Under the pieces are notes generated by a model. The model made no database searches, was not told the DNA's origin, and saw only the letters and a program-made list of their open reading frames with translations. DNA of 64,000 bases from CAZBME01 sp964645835. Its GTDB lineage: Bacteria; Desulfobacterota; Syntrophia; Syntrophales; UBA8958. Made by a program: the position numbers and the translations under genes. The stretch lies in contig CAZYDG010000043.1 in assembly GCA_964645835.1 (NCBI GenBank), positions 62,001 through 126,000 of the forward strand. Reading direction: 5' to 3'. This document shows, in pieces, positions 26,564-35,342 of the stretch (position 1 is the first letter of the stretch; the number at the start of each line of letters is the position of its first letter).

Positions 26564-27601
26564 TTATGGTTTTTCCTTTAATAGGTTTTCTAATTCTTCG
26601 ATGCGTTTGGTTAGGGATAAGACTGTCCTTCTGATCTCCGGAAGCTTCGGCATAACGGCAACCATTCGCAACCACTCGCGATGGGGCATATGGGGGGCGC
26701 CGGAAACGATTTTCCCCGGGGGAACATCTTCGTGAACGCCTGCGCGCGCGGCGATCATTGTACCGTTCCCGATTGCGATATGGCCGACAAGGCCCGCCTG
26801 ACCGCCGATGATGACGCTGTCACCTATTTTTGTGCTTCCCGATATGCCTACCTGAGAAACGATAACGGCGTTTTCACCGATGACGACGTTGTGGGCGATT
26901 TGAACCAAATTATCAATTTTGGCACCTTTTTTGATCCACGTCTTGTCAAGGGTTCCCCGGTCAATGGTGGTATTGGCGCCTACCTCGACATCGTCATCGA
27001 TCTGAACGATGCCAATCTGTGGGATCTTGGCGTTTTCCTGTCCCGGGAGGGCGAATCCAAAGCCATCGGCGCCGATGATAACGCCGGAGTGGAGAATAAC
27101 CCGTTTGCCGATGGTGCAACGGCGGTAAACGACGACGTTCGGGTAGAGGACGGTTTCCTCGCCGATGTGGACATCAGGGCCGACGAACACGCCTGGATAC
27201 AGGACGGCGTTTTTGTCGACCTTTGCGCGGGGACCGATATAGACGCCGGGGTATACGACTGCATCCTTAGAAACATCGGCATTGGCATCGATGAATGCTT
27301 GTCCGCTAATCCCTTTCCGCATTTCCGTTTCTGAATAAAAGAGACGGAGCAGGCGGCCGAATGCCGTGTAAGGGTCATCCACAATGATGAGGTTCTTTCC
27401 TGAATACACCGTATCCGGCCCCACGAGAATAGCAGAGGCTCCAGTCGTTTCCAGGCGGTCCCGGTATTTCGGGTTGGCGATGAAGGTCAGATCTCCGGTA
27501 TCCGCTTCGTCAATTCCCGATAGATTTAATATAACTGTTTTCGGATCGCCGATGACCCGCCCGCTCAAAAAGGCGGCAATTTCTTCGATAGTCTTTTCCA
27601 A
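26564..27601 (-). CDS. lpxD: UDP-3-O-acylglucosamine N-acyltransferase (LpxD)
   Basis: 345 residues. An N-terminal uridine-binding domain (residues 1-100, with the DLTFIANPKYRDRL block) is followed by a hexapeptide beta-helix. The catalytic region is VQIAHNVVIGENAVIVSQVG, then SGSTKIGDSVIIGGQAGLVG. A C-terminal helix (RRTVLSLTKRIEELENLL) completes the LpxD fold. It N-acylates the product of LpxA/LpxC. It is transcribed four bases after skp and one base before lpxA. Confidence 0.97.
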   Translation of the reverse strand: MEKTIEEIAAFLSGRVIGDPKTVILNLSGIDEADTGDLTFIANPKYRDRLETTGASAILVGPDTVYSGKNLIIVDDPYTAFGRLLRLFYSETEMRKGISGQAFIDANADVSKDAVVYPGVYIGPRAKVDKNAVLYPGVFVGPDVHIGEETVLYPNVVVYRRCTIGKRVILHSGVIIGADGFGFALPGQENAKIPQIGIVQIDDDVEVGANTTIDRGTLDKTWIKKGAKIDNLVQIAHNVVIGENAVIVSQVGISGSTKIGDSVIIGGQAGLVGHIAIGNGTMIAARAGVHEDVPPGKIVSGAPHMPHREWLRMVAVMPKLPEIRRTVLSLTKRIEELENLLKEKP

Positions 27602-27605
27602 TGGG

Positions 27606-28148
27606 CTATTTCTTCTTTGTTATTTTGTTAAATTCTTCAATGATTCGCGCCGTGATATTGTTTTCCTTCATGGAATAGGCGACGGGCATGGTCGACAAGT
27701 CGATGATCAAGGCATACTTGTCTTTTTCACCAATAGACCCTACGATTTTCATAATATCCGGTACATATTTGGAGACCAATTCTTGACGGCGGTTATTGAG
27801 TTCCTCATTGGCGTCCTTGACCATATCCTGGTAGTCACGGAACTTCTTCTGGTAAGCCATCTCTTTATCTTTCAGGGCTTGTTCCGTCAGAATTGGCCGT
27901 TGCTTATCCAGCTCGTCTTTGATCTTGTAGAGCTCCTTCTCCCGGTCCTGGATCGTTTTTTTATTTTTTTCAAACAATTTCTTGAATTCGTCATTGGCTG
28001 CTTTCCCGACATCGGAAGTGGACAGGACCTCTTCCATGCTGAATGTTCCGATTTTCCCCGTTTGCTGTGCCAGGATTACGCAAGGCGCCATAACCACCAG
28101 AAATACAATTATGGTGATTCGTAATACGGATATACCTAGTCTCTGCAT
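27606..28148 (-). CDS. skp: Skp/OmpH-like periplasmic chaperone
   Basis: 180 residues with a signal peptide (hydrophobic residues about 7-26, ending near LAQQ). The mature part begins GKIGTFSMEEVLSTSDVGKA and continues as a long Lys/Glu-rich coiled coil (about 60-140), the Skp tentacle. Skp holds unfolded outer-membrane proteins in the periplasm. Position between bamA and lpxD is the conserved order. A repeat element separates it from bamA. A short hydrophobic C-terminus ends in Lys residues. Confidence 0.92.
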   Translation of the reverse strand: MQRLGISVLRITIIVFLVVMAPCVILAQQTGKIGTFSMEEVLSTSDVGKAANDEFKKLFEKNKKTIQDREKELYKIKDELDKQRPILTEQALKDKEMAYQKKFRDYQDMVKDANEELNNRRQELVSKYVPDIMKIVGSIGEKDKYALIIDLSTMPVAYSMKENNITARIIEEFNKITKKK

Positions 28149-28176
28149 AAAGCCCCCTTAAAATAGTCATTTAGGC

Positions 28177-28342
28177 GGCTGTTGAAAAACGTCCATTTGC
28201 TGATTTGCGCCGCAAGCTTCCCCGGCCTTCGCCGGGGCAGGCGTACAGCGATTTACTTCGATGTACGCCTCATTCCTCAGCTTTTACGCGCCTTGCATCT
28301 GGGCATCCCGGATCAGGTCCGGGACAAGCTTTTAAACAGCCT
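28177..28342 (+). repeat. Mosaic palindromic repeat, copy 5 (two extra hairpin modules)
   Basis: Full copy in the bamA-skp spacer, opposite in orientation to the genes. It has a left module CCCCGGCCTTCGCCGGGGC and a right module CCCGGATCAGGTCCGGGAC absent from compact copies. After the right end the sequence continues CCCCAAAATCGATTTTTTCA, an A/T-rich tail shared with several copies. Confidence 0.9.
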
Positions 28343-28371
28343 CCCCAAAATCGATTTTTTCAATAGCTGTT

Positions 28372-28412
28372 AGACAGAAGGCTGAAGAAAAACCTTCTTC
28401 AGTCTTCTGTCT
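28372..28412. terminator. Stem-loop downstream of bamA
   Basis: An 18-bp arm starting AGACAGAAGGCTGAAG pairs with CTTCAGTCTTCTGTCT across a five-base loop with one mismatch. It lies 13 bases beyond the bamA stop. The T-rich stretch (TTTGTTTTGC) follows on the + strand, not on the strand of bamA, so it may act as an mRNA 3' structure rather than a classic intrinsic terminator. Confidence 0.5.
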
Positions 28413-28424
28413 TTGTTTTGCTTT

Positions 28425-31097
28425 CTACATCATCATTCCCATGGTGAATTCGAAACGGTATGGATCCTCTCCGGTCTTACGATCGAGTACATAGCCCCAT
28501 TCCAGTCGAAGGGGACCGACGGGCGAATACCAACGAATGCCCGCACCAACTGTCTTTCGCAAATCATTCAAATTGTAGCCGCTCTGCCAGGCGTTACCCG
28601 TGTCGAAAAAAACAACCCCTTTCATGCCGGCGCTTTTGAGAAGAGGAAATACGATATCGAAGTTAAGATAGAGCAATGTCGAGCCGCCGATGAGGTCTCC
28701 GGTTATCGGGTCTTTAGGCCCAACGTTTCTTAAACCCCTGATTGTCGTGATGCCACCGACATAAAACCGTTCATAGACAGGGAGTGTCTTACCCTCGTTG
28801 GCCTGTAGGTATCCGATCCGGCCTTTGATGTCGAAGACCATCTCCAGAGGAAGGGCGAAAAACCAGGCCGTAGAAGCGCCATATTTGGTATAGGCCGAGT
28901 CCCCGCCCAAGATACCCCCTGCATAGGTCAGGAAGATGCTGTTGACGGATCCTTTTGTCGGAAAATAATCGTCGTCTGTCGTATTACGGGTCAGGGTAGG
29001 TGTGAGGGCGCTGGTCAGGACCTTTCCCGCCTGCTGCTTGATCTGGTCGGAAGCGGTGACCAGAACGTCGTATACGTCGGAGTTGAATATCTGGTATTGC
29101 AGGTAACCGTAGACCCTTTCCCATAACTGATAACCCAAGGTGCCACTGAACCCTGTCGACGCGAGGCTATATGTATCATAATACCGTCTCGTGTTCCAAA
29201 GCTCCCATTTGCTCCAAATGAGTGTATCGAACAGGGTCGGTTCCGTGAAAGCCAGATTATAGTAATTGGCGTTTTGGCCGACGGTCGCCTTGAGTGTCAG
29301 GGCCTGTCCCCTGCCGAAAAGATTCTGCTGCGTTATGGAGGCCATTAGCATGGCTCCGTCCAGGGCGCTGTATCCTGCGCCAATACTGAACATGCCTGTA
29401 GACTTCTCTTTGACGCGAATGCTGATATCTGAGAGACCCGCCGTGGGACCCTTTTCGGTCTGAAAATCAACTTCCTCAAAATACTTGAGCCGTTCAAGGT
29501 TTTTGTAGCTTTGTTTCAGTTTGGTACTGTTGTACATATCCCCTTCGTAGATGGCAAGCATTCCACGAATGACCTTGTCTCTTGTCTTCGTATTTCCCAG
29601 TATGTTGATCTTGTTGATATAGACGATGGGGCCTTTTGAAATATCATAGGTGACGTCAACCGTCTGCTCTTTTTCGTTGGGTTGCGTGCGCGGATTAATG
29701 TCCGCATAAGCGTATCCTTCGTCGTTGCAGGTGGCGGTGAGATATTCGATATCCTTGATGATGGCTTCCCGGTCGAAGAATTCCTTTTTGGTGATTGTCA
29801 AACCGGCCAGGATCGTTGCCTTGGGGGTCTTGATGGTGTCACCGGATACATTCACCTTGCCGACTTTGAAGCGCCGGCCTTCCACGATAGGAATCTTGAT
29901 GTAAATGCCTTTTTTGTCGTAGGTGATCTCCGGTTCGCCGACCTGAGCATTAATGAAGCCGTTATTCAGGTAAAAGGCGTTGAGTTTGCCCACGTCCTGC
30001 TTGAGTTGGTCTTTCTTAAGGATACCCGCGTCCGTGAAAAAGTAGAAAAAGTCCTTTTCATTGGTCTTCATAATGTTCTTGAGGTCTTTATCCCTGTAGG
30101 TATGATTGCCCTCGAAAGAGATCTTCTTCACATAGAGCTTTTCATTCTCTTTGATGGTCAAGATCACCCGCAGGTCTTTTTCCCCAATTTTTTCCGTTGT
30201 GGGTGTAATTTCGGCATTGTAATATCCCTTACCGTCATACAGGGCCTTGATCTTTTCAATAGAAGCATTGAGCTTTTCCTGATTCAGGGTCTGTTTAGTC
30301 TTGAAAGTCAGGGCCGATTCGATGTCTCCCGTATCGATGACCTTGTTGCCCTTGATGACAATCGCCGTTACAAGTCCCTTTTCCTTGACGTTAAAGGTAA
30401 TCACTTTACCGTCAGCCGTATCTTCCACATCGGCCGCTACATCATCGAAATAACCTAGTTTGTAGATTGCTTTGATGTCGCTTGCCAGTTGAGTTTCCGA
30501 ATAGAGGCTGCCTTGCTTACTCTTGGCGGCCTGCAGGATCACGCTGCTTTCAATTTTCTGGTTTCCTGAGAAGCCGATTTTTGCAATCCTCTGTTTAATG
30601 GATATTCTGATGAGGATCTCGTCGCGGATCTGGGCCGTAAGGGCTGAGAGGTTCTCCATGCCCTTGCCCTGAACCGATATGGGGGGATAAATCTTGCCCG
30701 TTGCCGTCTCCACGATCTTGACATCAAGATTGAGACGGTCGCCGATTTCGGTGAGGGTGCCCATAATCACATGGGTAGCTCCGACAGTCTTTCCGGCCTC
30801 CAAGGCGTCGGCAGTCGTGGCGGTCTTGCCTTTGATGGCGGCGGCCATGGGACTTTTTTCCACAATATCGATGGATTTTGATTTTTGCAGGGCCTTAGTC
30901 AGGCTATCGTAAACGGCGTCCTGGAGAAAGGCGGGGTTTGCCTTGCTATAGACCTGGAACGGCCAGACGGCAACCTTTACTGCATCGGCGGTATACCCGT
31001 TTTTGAAGCCCAGAGTCAGGGAAAGAAAAAGGACGGCGATGATTACTGACAACTTCAGGAAATCAATATTCTTTATTCGATAAATCAACGTTTCCAT
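28425..31097 (-). CDS. bamA: BamA outer-membrane assembly factor with extra N-terminal domain
   Basis: 890 residues, about 80-100 longer than most BamA proteins. A signal segment (about residues 15-32) is followed by an additional domain at 36-150 with VAVWPFQVYSKANPAF and ATHVIMGTLTEIGDRLNLDV, a pattern like TolB-N/FlgO-type domains. POTRA repeats run from about 165 to 510. The barrel starts near 545 with FSIGAGYSALDGAMLMASIT, and the barrel motif RFYVGGITTIRGLRNVGPKD (the VRGF/Y-like loop) is present. The chain ends FEFTMGMMM, with Met rather than an aromatic residue last. BamA folds and inserts outer-membrane proteins. Its start overlaps lolD. Confidence 0.93.
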   Translation of the reverse strand: METLIYRIKNIDFLKLSVIIAVLFLSLTLGFKNGYTADAVKVAVWPFQVYSKANPAFLQDAVYDSLTKALQKSKSIDIVEKSPMAAAIKGKTATTADALEAGKTVGATHVIMGTLTEIGDRLNLDVKIVETATGKIYPPISVQGKGMENLSALTAQIRDEILIRISIKQRIAKIGFSGNQKIESSVILQAAKSKQGSLYSETQLASDIKAIYKLGYFDDVAADVEDTADGKVITFNVKEKGLVTAIVIKGNKVIDTGDIESALTFKTKQTLNQEKLNASIEKIKALYDGKGYYNAEITPTTEKIGEKDLRVILTIKENEKLYVKKISFEGNHTYRDKDLKNIMKTNEKDFFYFFTDAGILKKDQLKQDVGKLNAFYLNNGFINAQVGEPEITYDKKGIYIKIPIVEGRRFKVGKVNVSGDTIKTPKATILAGLTITKKEFFDREAIIKDIEYLTATCNDEGYAYADINPRTQPNEKEQTVDVTYDISKGPIVYINKINILGNTKTRDKVIRGMLAIYEGDMYNSTKLKQSYKNLERLKYFEEVDFQTEKGPTAGLSDISIRVKEKSTGMFSIGAGYSALDGAMLMASITQQNLFGRGQALTLKATVGQNANYYNLAFTEPTLFDTLIWSKWELWNTRRYYDTYSLASTGFSGTLGYQLWERVYGYLQYQIFNSDVYDVLVTASDQIKQQAGKVLTSALTPTLTRNTTDDDYFPTKGSVNSIFLTYAGGILGGDSAYTKYGASTAWFFALPLEMVFDIKGRIGYLQANEGKTLPVYERFYVGGITTIRGLRNVGPKDPITGDLIGGSTLLYLNFDIVFPLLKSAGMKGVVFFDTGNAWQSGYNLNDLRKTVGAGIRWYSPVGPLRLEWGYVLDRKTGEDPYRFEFTMGMMM

Positions 31098-31743
31098 CCC
31101 GTAGGCCGATCTGCCTTGACATGCGCTCGGCCAGTTTATTATTGTGGGTAACGACGATAAGGGTAATATTTTTTTTCCTGTTTAAATCAACGAGAATGTC
31201 TTCTATCTTTTTTCCGGTTTCCGTGTCAAGGTTTCCTGTGGGCTCATCCGCCAGAAGGATATCCGGCTCCATGACAAGGGCTCTGGCTACGGCCACCCGC
31301 TGTTGTTCTCCTCCCGAGAGTTCCCCCGACTTGTGAGTCATCCGATGGCCGAGACCGACATCATCCAGAATGATCTCCGCCTTTTTGCGGGCTTCCCCCT
31401 GAGCTATGCCGGCGATGAGAGCCGGCATCATGACATTTTCCCGTGCGTTGAACTCAGGCATGAGATTGTTGAACTGGAAGACAAACCCGATCTTTTTATT
31501 GCGAAAGTCTGCCAGGGCCTTTTCGTTCCATTCGAAGACATTGACGCCGTCAAAAAGGACGGTCCCCGATGTGGGCCGATCCAGGGTTCCCAGAATATGG
31601 ATTAGTGTGCTTTTCCCTGCCCCCGATGCGCCCAGTATCGCCACGGATTCGCCTTGCTCGATTTCAAGATCGATGCCCTTGAGAACTTCGATCTTCGTGC
31701 CATCTTTCAGAAATGATTTCTGCAACTTGTTTATTTTAATCAT
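31063..31743 (-). CDS. lolD: LolD, lipoprotein-releasing ABC ATPase
   Basis: 226 residues. Walker A ILGASGAGKSTL at about residues 35-46, the signature LSGGEQQRVAVARAL, Walker B ILLADEPTGNLD and the FVFQFNNLMPEFNARENVMM block between them, characteristic of the LolD/MacB subfamily. With LolC/E it extracts lipoproteins from the inner membrane for transfer to LolA. The gene follows lolC/E by 19 bases and its end overlaps the bamA start by 35 bases. Confidence 0.95.
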   Translation of the reverse strand: MIKINKLQKSFLKDGTKIEVLKGIDLEIEQGESVAILGASGAGKSTLIHILGTLDRPTSGTVLFDGVNVFEWNEKALADFRNKKIGFVFQFNNLMPEFNARENVMMPALIAGIAQGEARKKAEIILDDVGLGHRMTHKSGELSGGEQQRVAVARALVMEPDILLADEPTGNLDTETGKKIEDILVDLNRKKNITLIVVTHNNKLAERMSRQIGLRDGNVDLSNKEY

Positions 31744-31762
31744 AATATGGATTCAGCCGCCG

Positions 31763-33040
31763 TTATTCGTATCGCAGGGTCTCTGCAGGGTCCATCTTGG
31801 CCGCCCAGCGGGAAGGATAGATCGTGGCCAAAAGGCAGATCAGCATGGTGCCGATGATAATAATGCCGACGTCCGTATAATTCACGCGGGACGGAAGCTC
31901 TGTCAGGTAATAGACGTCTCCGGGGAGGATCTTAATGCCAAATAGCTTTTCGACGAAAATGGATATGCGTCCGAGGTTGATGGCCACGGTCAGGCCTGTG
32001 AGGCATCCCAGGACAGTTCCAATAAAGCCGATGATGAGACCCTGGTAGACAAAGATTTTCATTATGCTGTTGGAGGTGGCCCCCATGGATTTCAATACGG
32101 CGATATCCTTGTTTTTTTCCATGACCACCATAATCAGGGCAGTAATTATATTAAAGGCAGCCACCAGTACGATGAGACTTAGAATGATAAACATGACCCT
32201 TTTTTCCAGCTTCAGAGCGGAAAACAGATTCTTGTTCATCTCCATCCAGTTTCTGGCCCAGAAAGGGGCACCCAGGGTCTTTTCGATCTGCCGGGCCACT
32301 ATGTCGGCCTTGTAGATGTCGTGGACCCGGATTTCGATCCCGGTTACGCGAGGACCCAACTGCATGAATACCTGGGCATCATTGAGGGAAATGTAAGCGA
32401 TGGTGGAGTCGTATTCATAAAAACCCGAGTCGAAGATGCCCACAACAAGAAATTTCTTCATTCGGGGTACCATGCCCATGGGTGTCGTTTCGCCGAACGG
32501 GGACACGATGGTGACCGTGTCGAAGGGGAAGACACCGATGTGCTTGGCCAACTCCTTGCCGACGAGAATGCCCGGAAGGTCTGCCTCATCGCTTTTGAGG
32601 TGCAGGGCCGACCGTTTATCCGATTCCAGGTAGCTGATGTTTCCGTCTATGATCTTTCCCAGGTTGATGACCTTAAATGCCGTGTCCTGATCGAGGCCCC
32701 TCATAACCAATCCACTGACATTATTCCCGTTTTTAATCATGACCTGACTGTAGATAAAAGGTGTCGTCGCTTCGACGCCGGGAACGGCGGCGATTTTTTC
32801 GGCAATCCGCGTATAGTCCTCCATGGGGCCGCTATACGACATAAGAACCACGTGTGAGTTGATTCCCAGGATTTTGTTGCGCAGATCCGTTTCAAAACCG
32901 TTCATCACGGCAAGAACGATGATCAGCGCCGCTACGCCCAAGAGAATGCCGGCTACGGAGATAAAGCTGATGATCGATACGAAAACCTGCTTTCTTTTGG
33001 CCCGAAGGTATCTCAGGCTGATGAGGAATTCATAAGGCAT
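31763..33040 (-). CDS. lolC: LolC/LolE-type lipoprotein-releasing permease
   Basis: 425 residues. It opens with MPYEFLISLRYLRAKRKQVF and a first TM helix at about 22-45, then a periplasmic domain (about 50-270) and three C-terminal helices. Family blocks include VFPFDTVTIVSPFGETTPMG and VMEKNKDIAVLKSMGATSNS, the coupling region to LolD. One gene only is present, so the transporter is probably a LolF-type homodimer or is paired with a gene elsewhere. Transcribed between lysS and lolD. Confidence 0.93.
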   Translation of the reverse strand: MPYEFLISLRYLRAKRKQVFVSIISFISVAGILLGVAALIIVLAVMNGFETDLRNKILGINSHVVLMSYSGPMEDYTRIAEKIAAVPGVEATTPFIYSQVMIKNGNNVSGLVMRGLDQDTAFKVINLGKIIDGNISYLESDKRSALHLKSDEADLPGILVGKELAKHIGVFPFDTVTIVSPFGETTPMGMVPRMKKFLVVGIFDSGFYEYDSTIAYISLNDAQVFMQLGPRVTGIEIRVHDIYKADIVARQIEKTLGAPFWARNWMEMNKNLFSALKLEKRVMFIILSLIVLVAAFNIITALIMVVMEKNKDIAVLKSMGATSNSIMKIFVYQGLIIGFIGTVLGCLTGLTVAINLGRISIFVEKLFGIKILPGDVYYLTELPSRVNYTDVGIIIIGTMLICLLATIYPSRWAAKMDPAETLRYE

Positions 33041-33052
33041 AGGACGACCGAA

Positions 33053-34543
33053 TCAATGGCTTTCTTCACGGATACGCATTTGTGGGAAAAGGATCACATC
33101 CCGGATGGATGCCGAATCGGTGAAGAGCATGACCAGACGGTCGATGCCAATCCCTTCTCCGGCAGTGGGCGGCATGGCGTATTCAAGAACGCTGATATAG
33201 TCTTCATCCATTTCGTGTGCCTCGTCGTCTCCTGCCTCCCGTTCTTTAAGCTGCATGACGAAACGTTCCCTTTGGTCCATGGGGTCATTGAGTTCCGAAA
33301 AGGCGTTGGCAATCTCTTTTCCCGCGATATAGAGTTCGAAACGGTCCGTGAAGGCCGGGTTTGCGGGATTCCTTCTTGCCAGGGGCGAGACCTCAACCGG
33401 GTATTGCGTTACGAAGGTTGGCTGGATCAGCATCTTTTCCACCTGGCTGTCGAATAAGAGCATAATGGTCTTTCCCAGCGGGTCGGAGGCATCGGCCGCC
33501 AGCCCCAGTTTTTGGGCGCAGGCTGCGGCTTTCGCGCCGTCTTCCAGGATATCGGGTGCGATCTTACCATATTTGATAACGGCGTCTTTCACGGAGATGC
33601 GTTCCCAGGGAGCTTGCAGATTGATGTCCTGTTCCTGATAGGTGAACCTGGGCATGCCGAAGAGTTTTTCGGCGATGTAGATGAACAGTTCCTCAGTCAT
33701 GTCCATAAGGTCTTCATACGTGGCGTATGCCTGGTAGAATTCCATCATGGTAAACTCGGGGTTATGGAAGGTCGATATCCCTTCGTTGCGGAAGTTTCGG
33801 TTGATTTCGAAGACCCTTTCCAGTCCACCTGTAATAAGGCGCTTCAGGTACAGTTCCGGGGCGATGCGCAGAAACAGATCAATGTCCAGAGCGTTGTGAT
33901 GGGTTCTGAATGGCCGGGCTGCGGCGCCGCCGGCCTTAGGTTGCATCATGGGTGTCTCAACTTCCAGAAAATCCCAGGCTTCCATGAATTTCCGAATCAA
34001 CCCGATAATAACACTTCTTTTGATAAACACATCCCGAACGCCCGGATTAGTAATGAGATCCAGATGGCGCTGTCGATATCTGGCCTCGATATCGGTAAGG
34101 CCGTGCCACTTCTCGGGCAGGGGTTGAATTGCCTTGGATAAAAGCCGGATCTCAGCGGCTTCGATAGTTAATTCATCTGTTTTTGTCCGGAAAACCCGGC
34201 CGGCGATGCCGATAATGTCTCCGATATCCAGCCTTTTGAAGACGTTGTAGGCTTCGTCGCCAACAAGCTGCTTACCGATATAACCCTGAATCCGGCCTTT
34301 ACGATCCTGAATACTGATAAAGGATGCCTTGCCGAAGTTTCTGACCGCCATCAGCCTTCCGGCAATGGCGACGCGATCCGTGCTGCTTTCCAGAGACTCT
34401 CCATCCATGTGATCGAAGCGGTCATGTATGGATTGGGTTGTGTCCGTTACACGGACGTTATTGGGGTAGAGATCAATGCCGTCCTGTTTAAGGGAGGTGA
34501 TCTTTTCCTTGCGTTTTCTTATCAGTTCGCTTTCTTCCGTCAT
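33053..34543 (-). CDS. lysS: Lysyl-tRNA synthetase, class II (LysS)
   Basis: 496 residues, the typical length. The N-terminal OB-fold (about 55-150) contains GRLMAVRNFGKASFISIQDR. The class II motifs are motif 1 near VETPMMQPKAGGAAARPF, motif 2 FEINRNFRNEGISTFHNPEF, and motif 3 GEGIGIDRLVMLFTDSASIR. It charges tRNA-Lys. First gene of the outer-membrane biogenesis array, with a possible promoter just upstream. Confidence 0.98.
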   Translation of the reverse strand: MTEESELIRKRKEKITSLKQDGIDLYPNNVRVTDTTQSIHDRFDHMDGESLESSTDRVAIAGRLMAVRNFGKASFISIQDRKGRIQGYIGKQLVGDEAYNVFKRLDIGDIIGIAGRVFRTKTDELTIEAAEIRLLSKAIQPLPEKWHGLTDIEARYRQRHLDLITNPGVRDVFIKRSVIIGLIRKFMEAWDFLEVETPMMQPKAGGAAARPFRTHHNALDIDLFLRIAPELYLKRLITGGLERVFEINRNFRNEGISTFHNPEFTMMEFYQAYATYEDLMDMTEELFIYIAEKLFGMPRFTYQEQDINLQAPWERISVKDAVIKYGKIAPDILEDGAKAAACAQKLGLAADASDPLGKTIMLLFDSQVEKMLIQPTFVTQYPVEVSPLARRNPANPAFTDRFELYIAGKEIANAFSELNDPMDQRERFVMQLKEREAGDDEAHEMDEDYISVLEYAMPPTAGEGIGIDRLVMLFTDSASIRDVILFPQMRIREESH

Positions 34544-34575
34544 TGCTCCGCCTCATGATATATAAAGATGCTCCA

Positions 34576-34602
34576 AGTATATTCTTTCCCCCCATTAGTC
34601 AA
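34576..34602 (-). promoter_or_regulatory. Possible promoter of lysS and downstream genes
   Basis: On the minus strand TTGACT (34602-34597) and TATACT (34581-34576) differ by one base each from the sigma-70 boxes. They are 15 bp apart, shorter than the preferred 17. It lies 33 bp upstream of the lysS ATG and would drive the long - strand array. Confidence 0.4.
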
Positions 34603-34628
34603 GAAAGATTTCGCTCTATAAAATTGAA

Positions 34629-34657
34629 TTGCCTAATATATTTGTCTTGTGTATGAT
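34629..34657 (+). promoter_or_regulatory. Predicted sigma-70 promoter of ssb
   Basis: TTGCCT at 34629-34634 and TATGAT at 34652-34657 with exactly 17 bases between them. It faces away from the lysS promoter and lies about 35 bp upstream of the ssb start, leaving a short leader with a strong ribosome site. Confidence 0.55.
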
Positions 34658-34691
34658 GCCGCCACAATTGTATTTAACTGGGGAGGATCAC

Positions 34692-35114
34692 ATGATTAAC
34701 AAAGCAATTCTTGTAGGAAGACTGGGCGCGGACCCTGAGGTCCGGTATACGCCGGATGGATTGATGGTCACGAATTTCAATCTGGCGACCGATGAATCGC
34801 GAAAAGATAAGAGCGGCGAACGCATTCAGAAAACAGAATGGCACCGCATCGTCACTTTCGGGAAGCTGGCGGAGATTTGCGGGAATTATCTTTCCAAGGG
34901 GAAATTGATCTATCTTGAAGGAAGGATTCAAACCCGGGCCTGGGAGGACAAAGATGGCAACAAGCGCAGCACAACGGAAATCGTGGCCTCCGATATGAAG
35001 ATGCTGGAATCGAAGGGCCAGTCCAAAGGGCCGGGGACGCAGGGGACATCCGGTGAAGCGCCTCCTGCTTACTTTAATGCCGAGTCTCTTCCTGATGATG
35101 ACGTGCCTTTTTAG
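34692..35114 (+). CDS. ssb: Single-stranded DNA-binding protein (SSB)
   Basis: 140 residues from ATG 34692, chosen because GGGAGG lies six bases upstream and the protein then starts MINKAILVGRLGADPEVRYT, the standard SSB N-terminus. The OB-fold extends to about residue 105 (FGKLAEICGNYLSKGKLIYL is the diagnostic block). A Gly/Pro-rich linker leads to the acidic tip DDDVPF that binds partner proteins. It protects single-stranded DNA in replication and repair. The gene stands alone; its stop overlaps the start of a truncated repeat copy. Confidence 0.97.
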   Translation: MINKAILVGRLGADPEVRYTPDGLMVTNFNLATDESRKDKSGERIQKTEWHRIVTFGKLAEICGNYLSKGKLIYLEGRIQTRAWEDKDGNKRSTTEIVASDMKMLESKGQSKGPGTQGTSGEAPPAYFNAESLPDDDVPF

Positions 35115-35190
35115 GCTGTTGAAAAACGCTAATCCCATGCTTTCGCGGGGAAGGCGTATGTTGCGTTGCGCTACCAGCCTCGTCACTGGC
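35113..35190 (+). repeat. Mosaic palindromic repeat, copy 6 (left part only)
   Basis: Begins at the ssb stop codon with AGGCTGTTGAAAAACGCTAA, then contains the module CCATGCTTTCGCGGGGAAGGC also seen in the copy at 41119, and TTGCGTTGCGCTACCAGCCTCG. The right half of the element is missing. The rest of the spacer to 35342 holds only the short inverted repeat at about 35242. Confidence 0.75.
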
Positions 35191-35241
35191 CTTTCTGGAC
35201 CACATTTCTAACGCTATTTTGATCTATAAGAAAATCCTCTG

Positions 35242-35270
35242 AATCCCCCTTTTCAAAGGGGGACTTAATG
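35242..35270. repeat. Short inverted repeat
   Basis: AATCCCCCTTTTCAAAGGGGGACTT forms a hairpin of about seven to eight base pairs around TTTTCAAA. It lies between ssb and the convergent YVTN gene and could act as a transcription end signal for either strand, though no T-run follows. Confidence 0.5.
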
Positions 35271-35342
35271 AAATCCTTCTTGGCAAAGGAGGGTTGAGTG
35301 GATTTTCCATAAATTAAAGTGCTATTTTTTTCTGCAGGGCGA

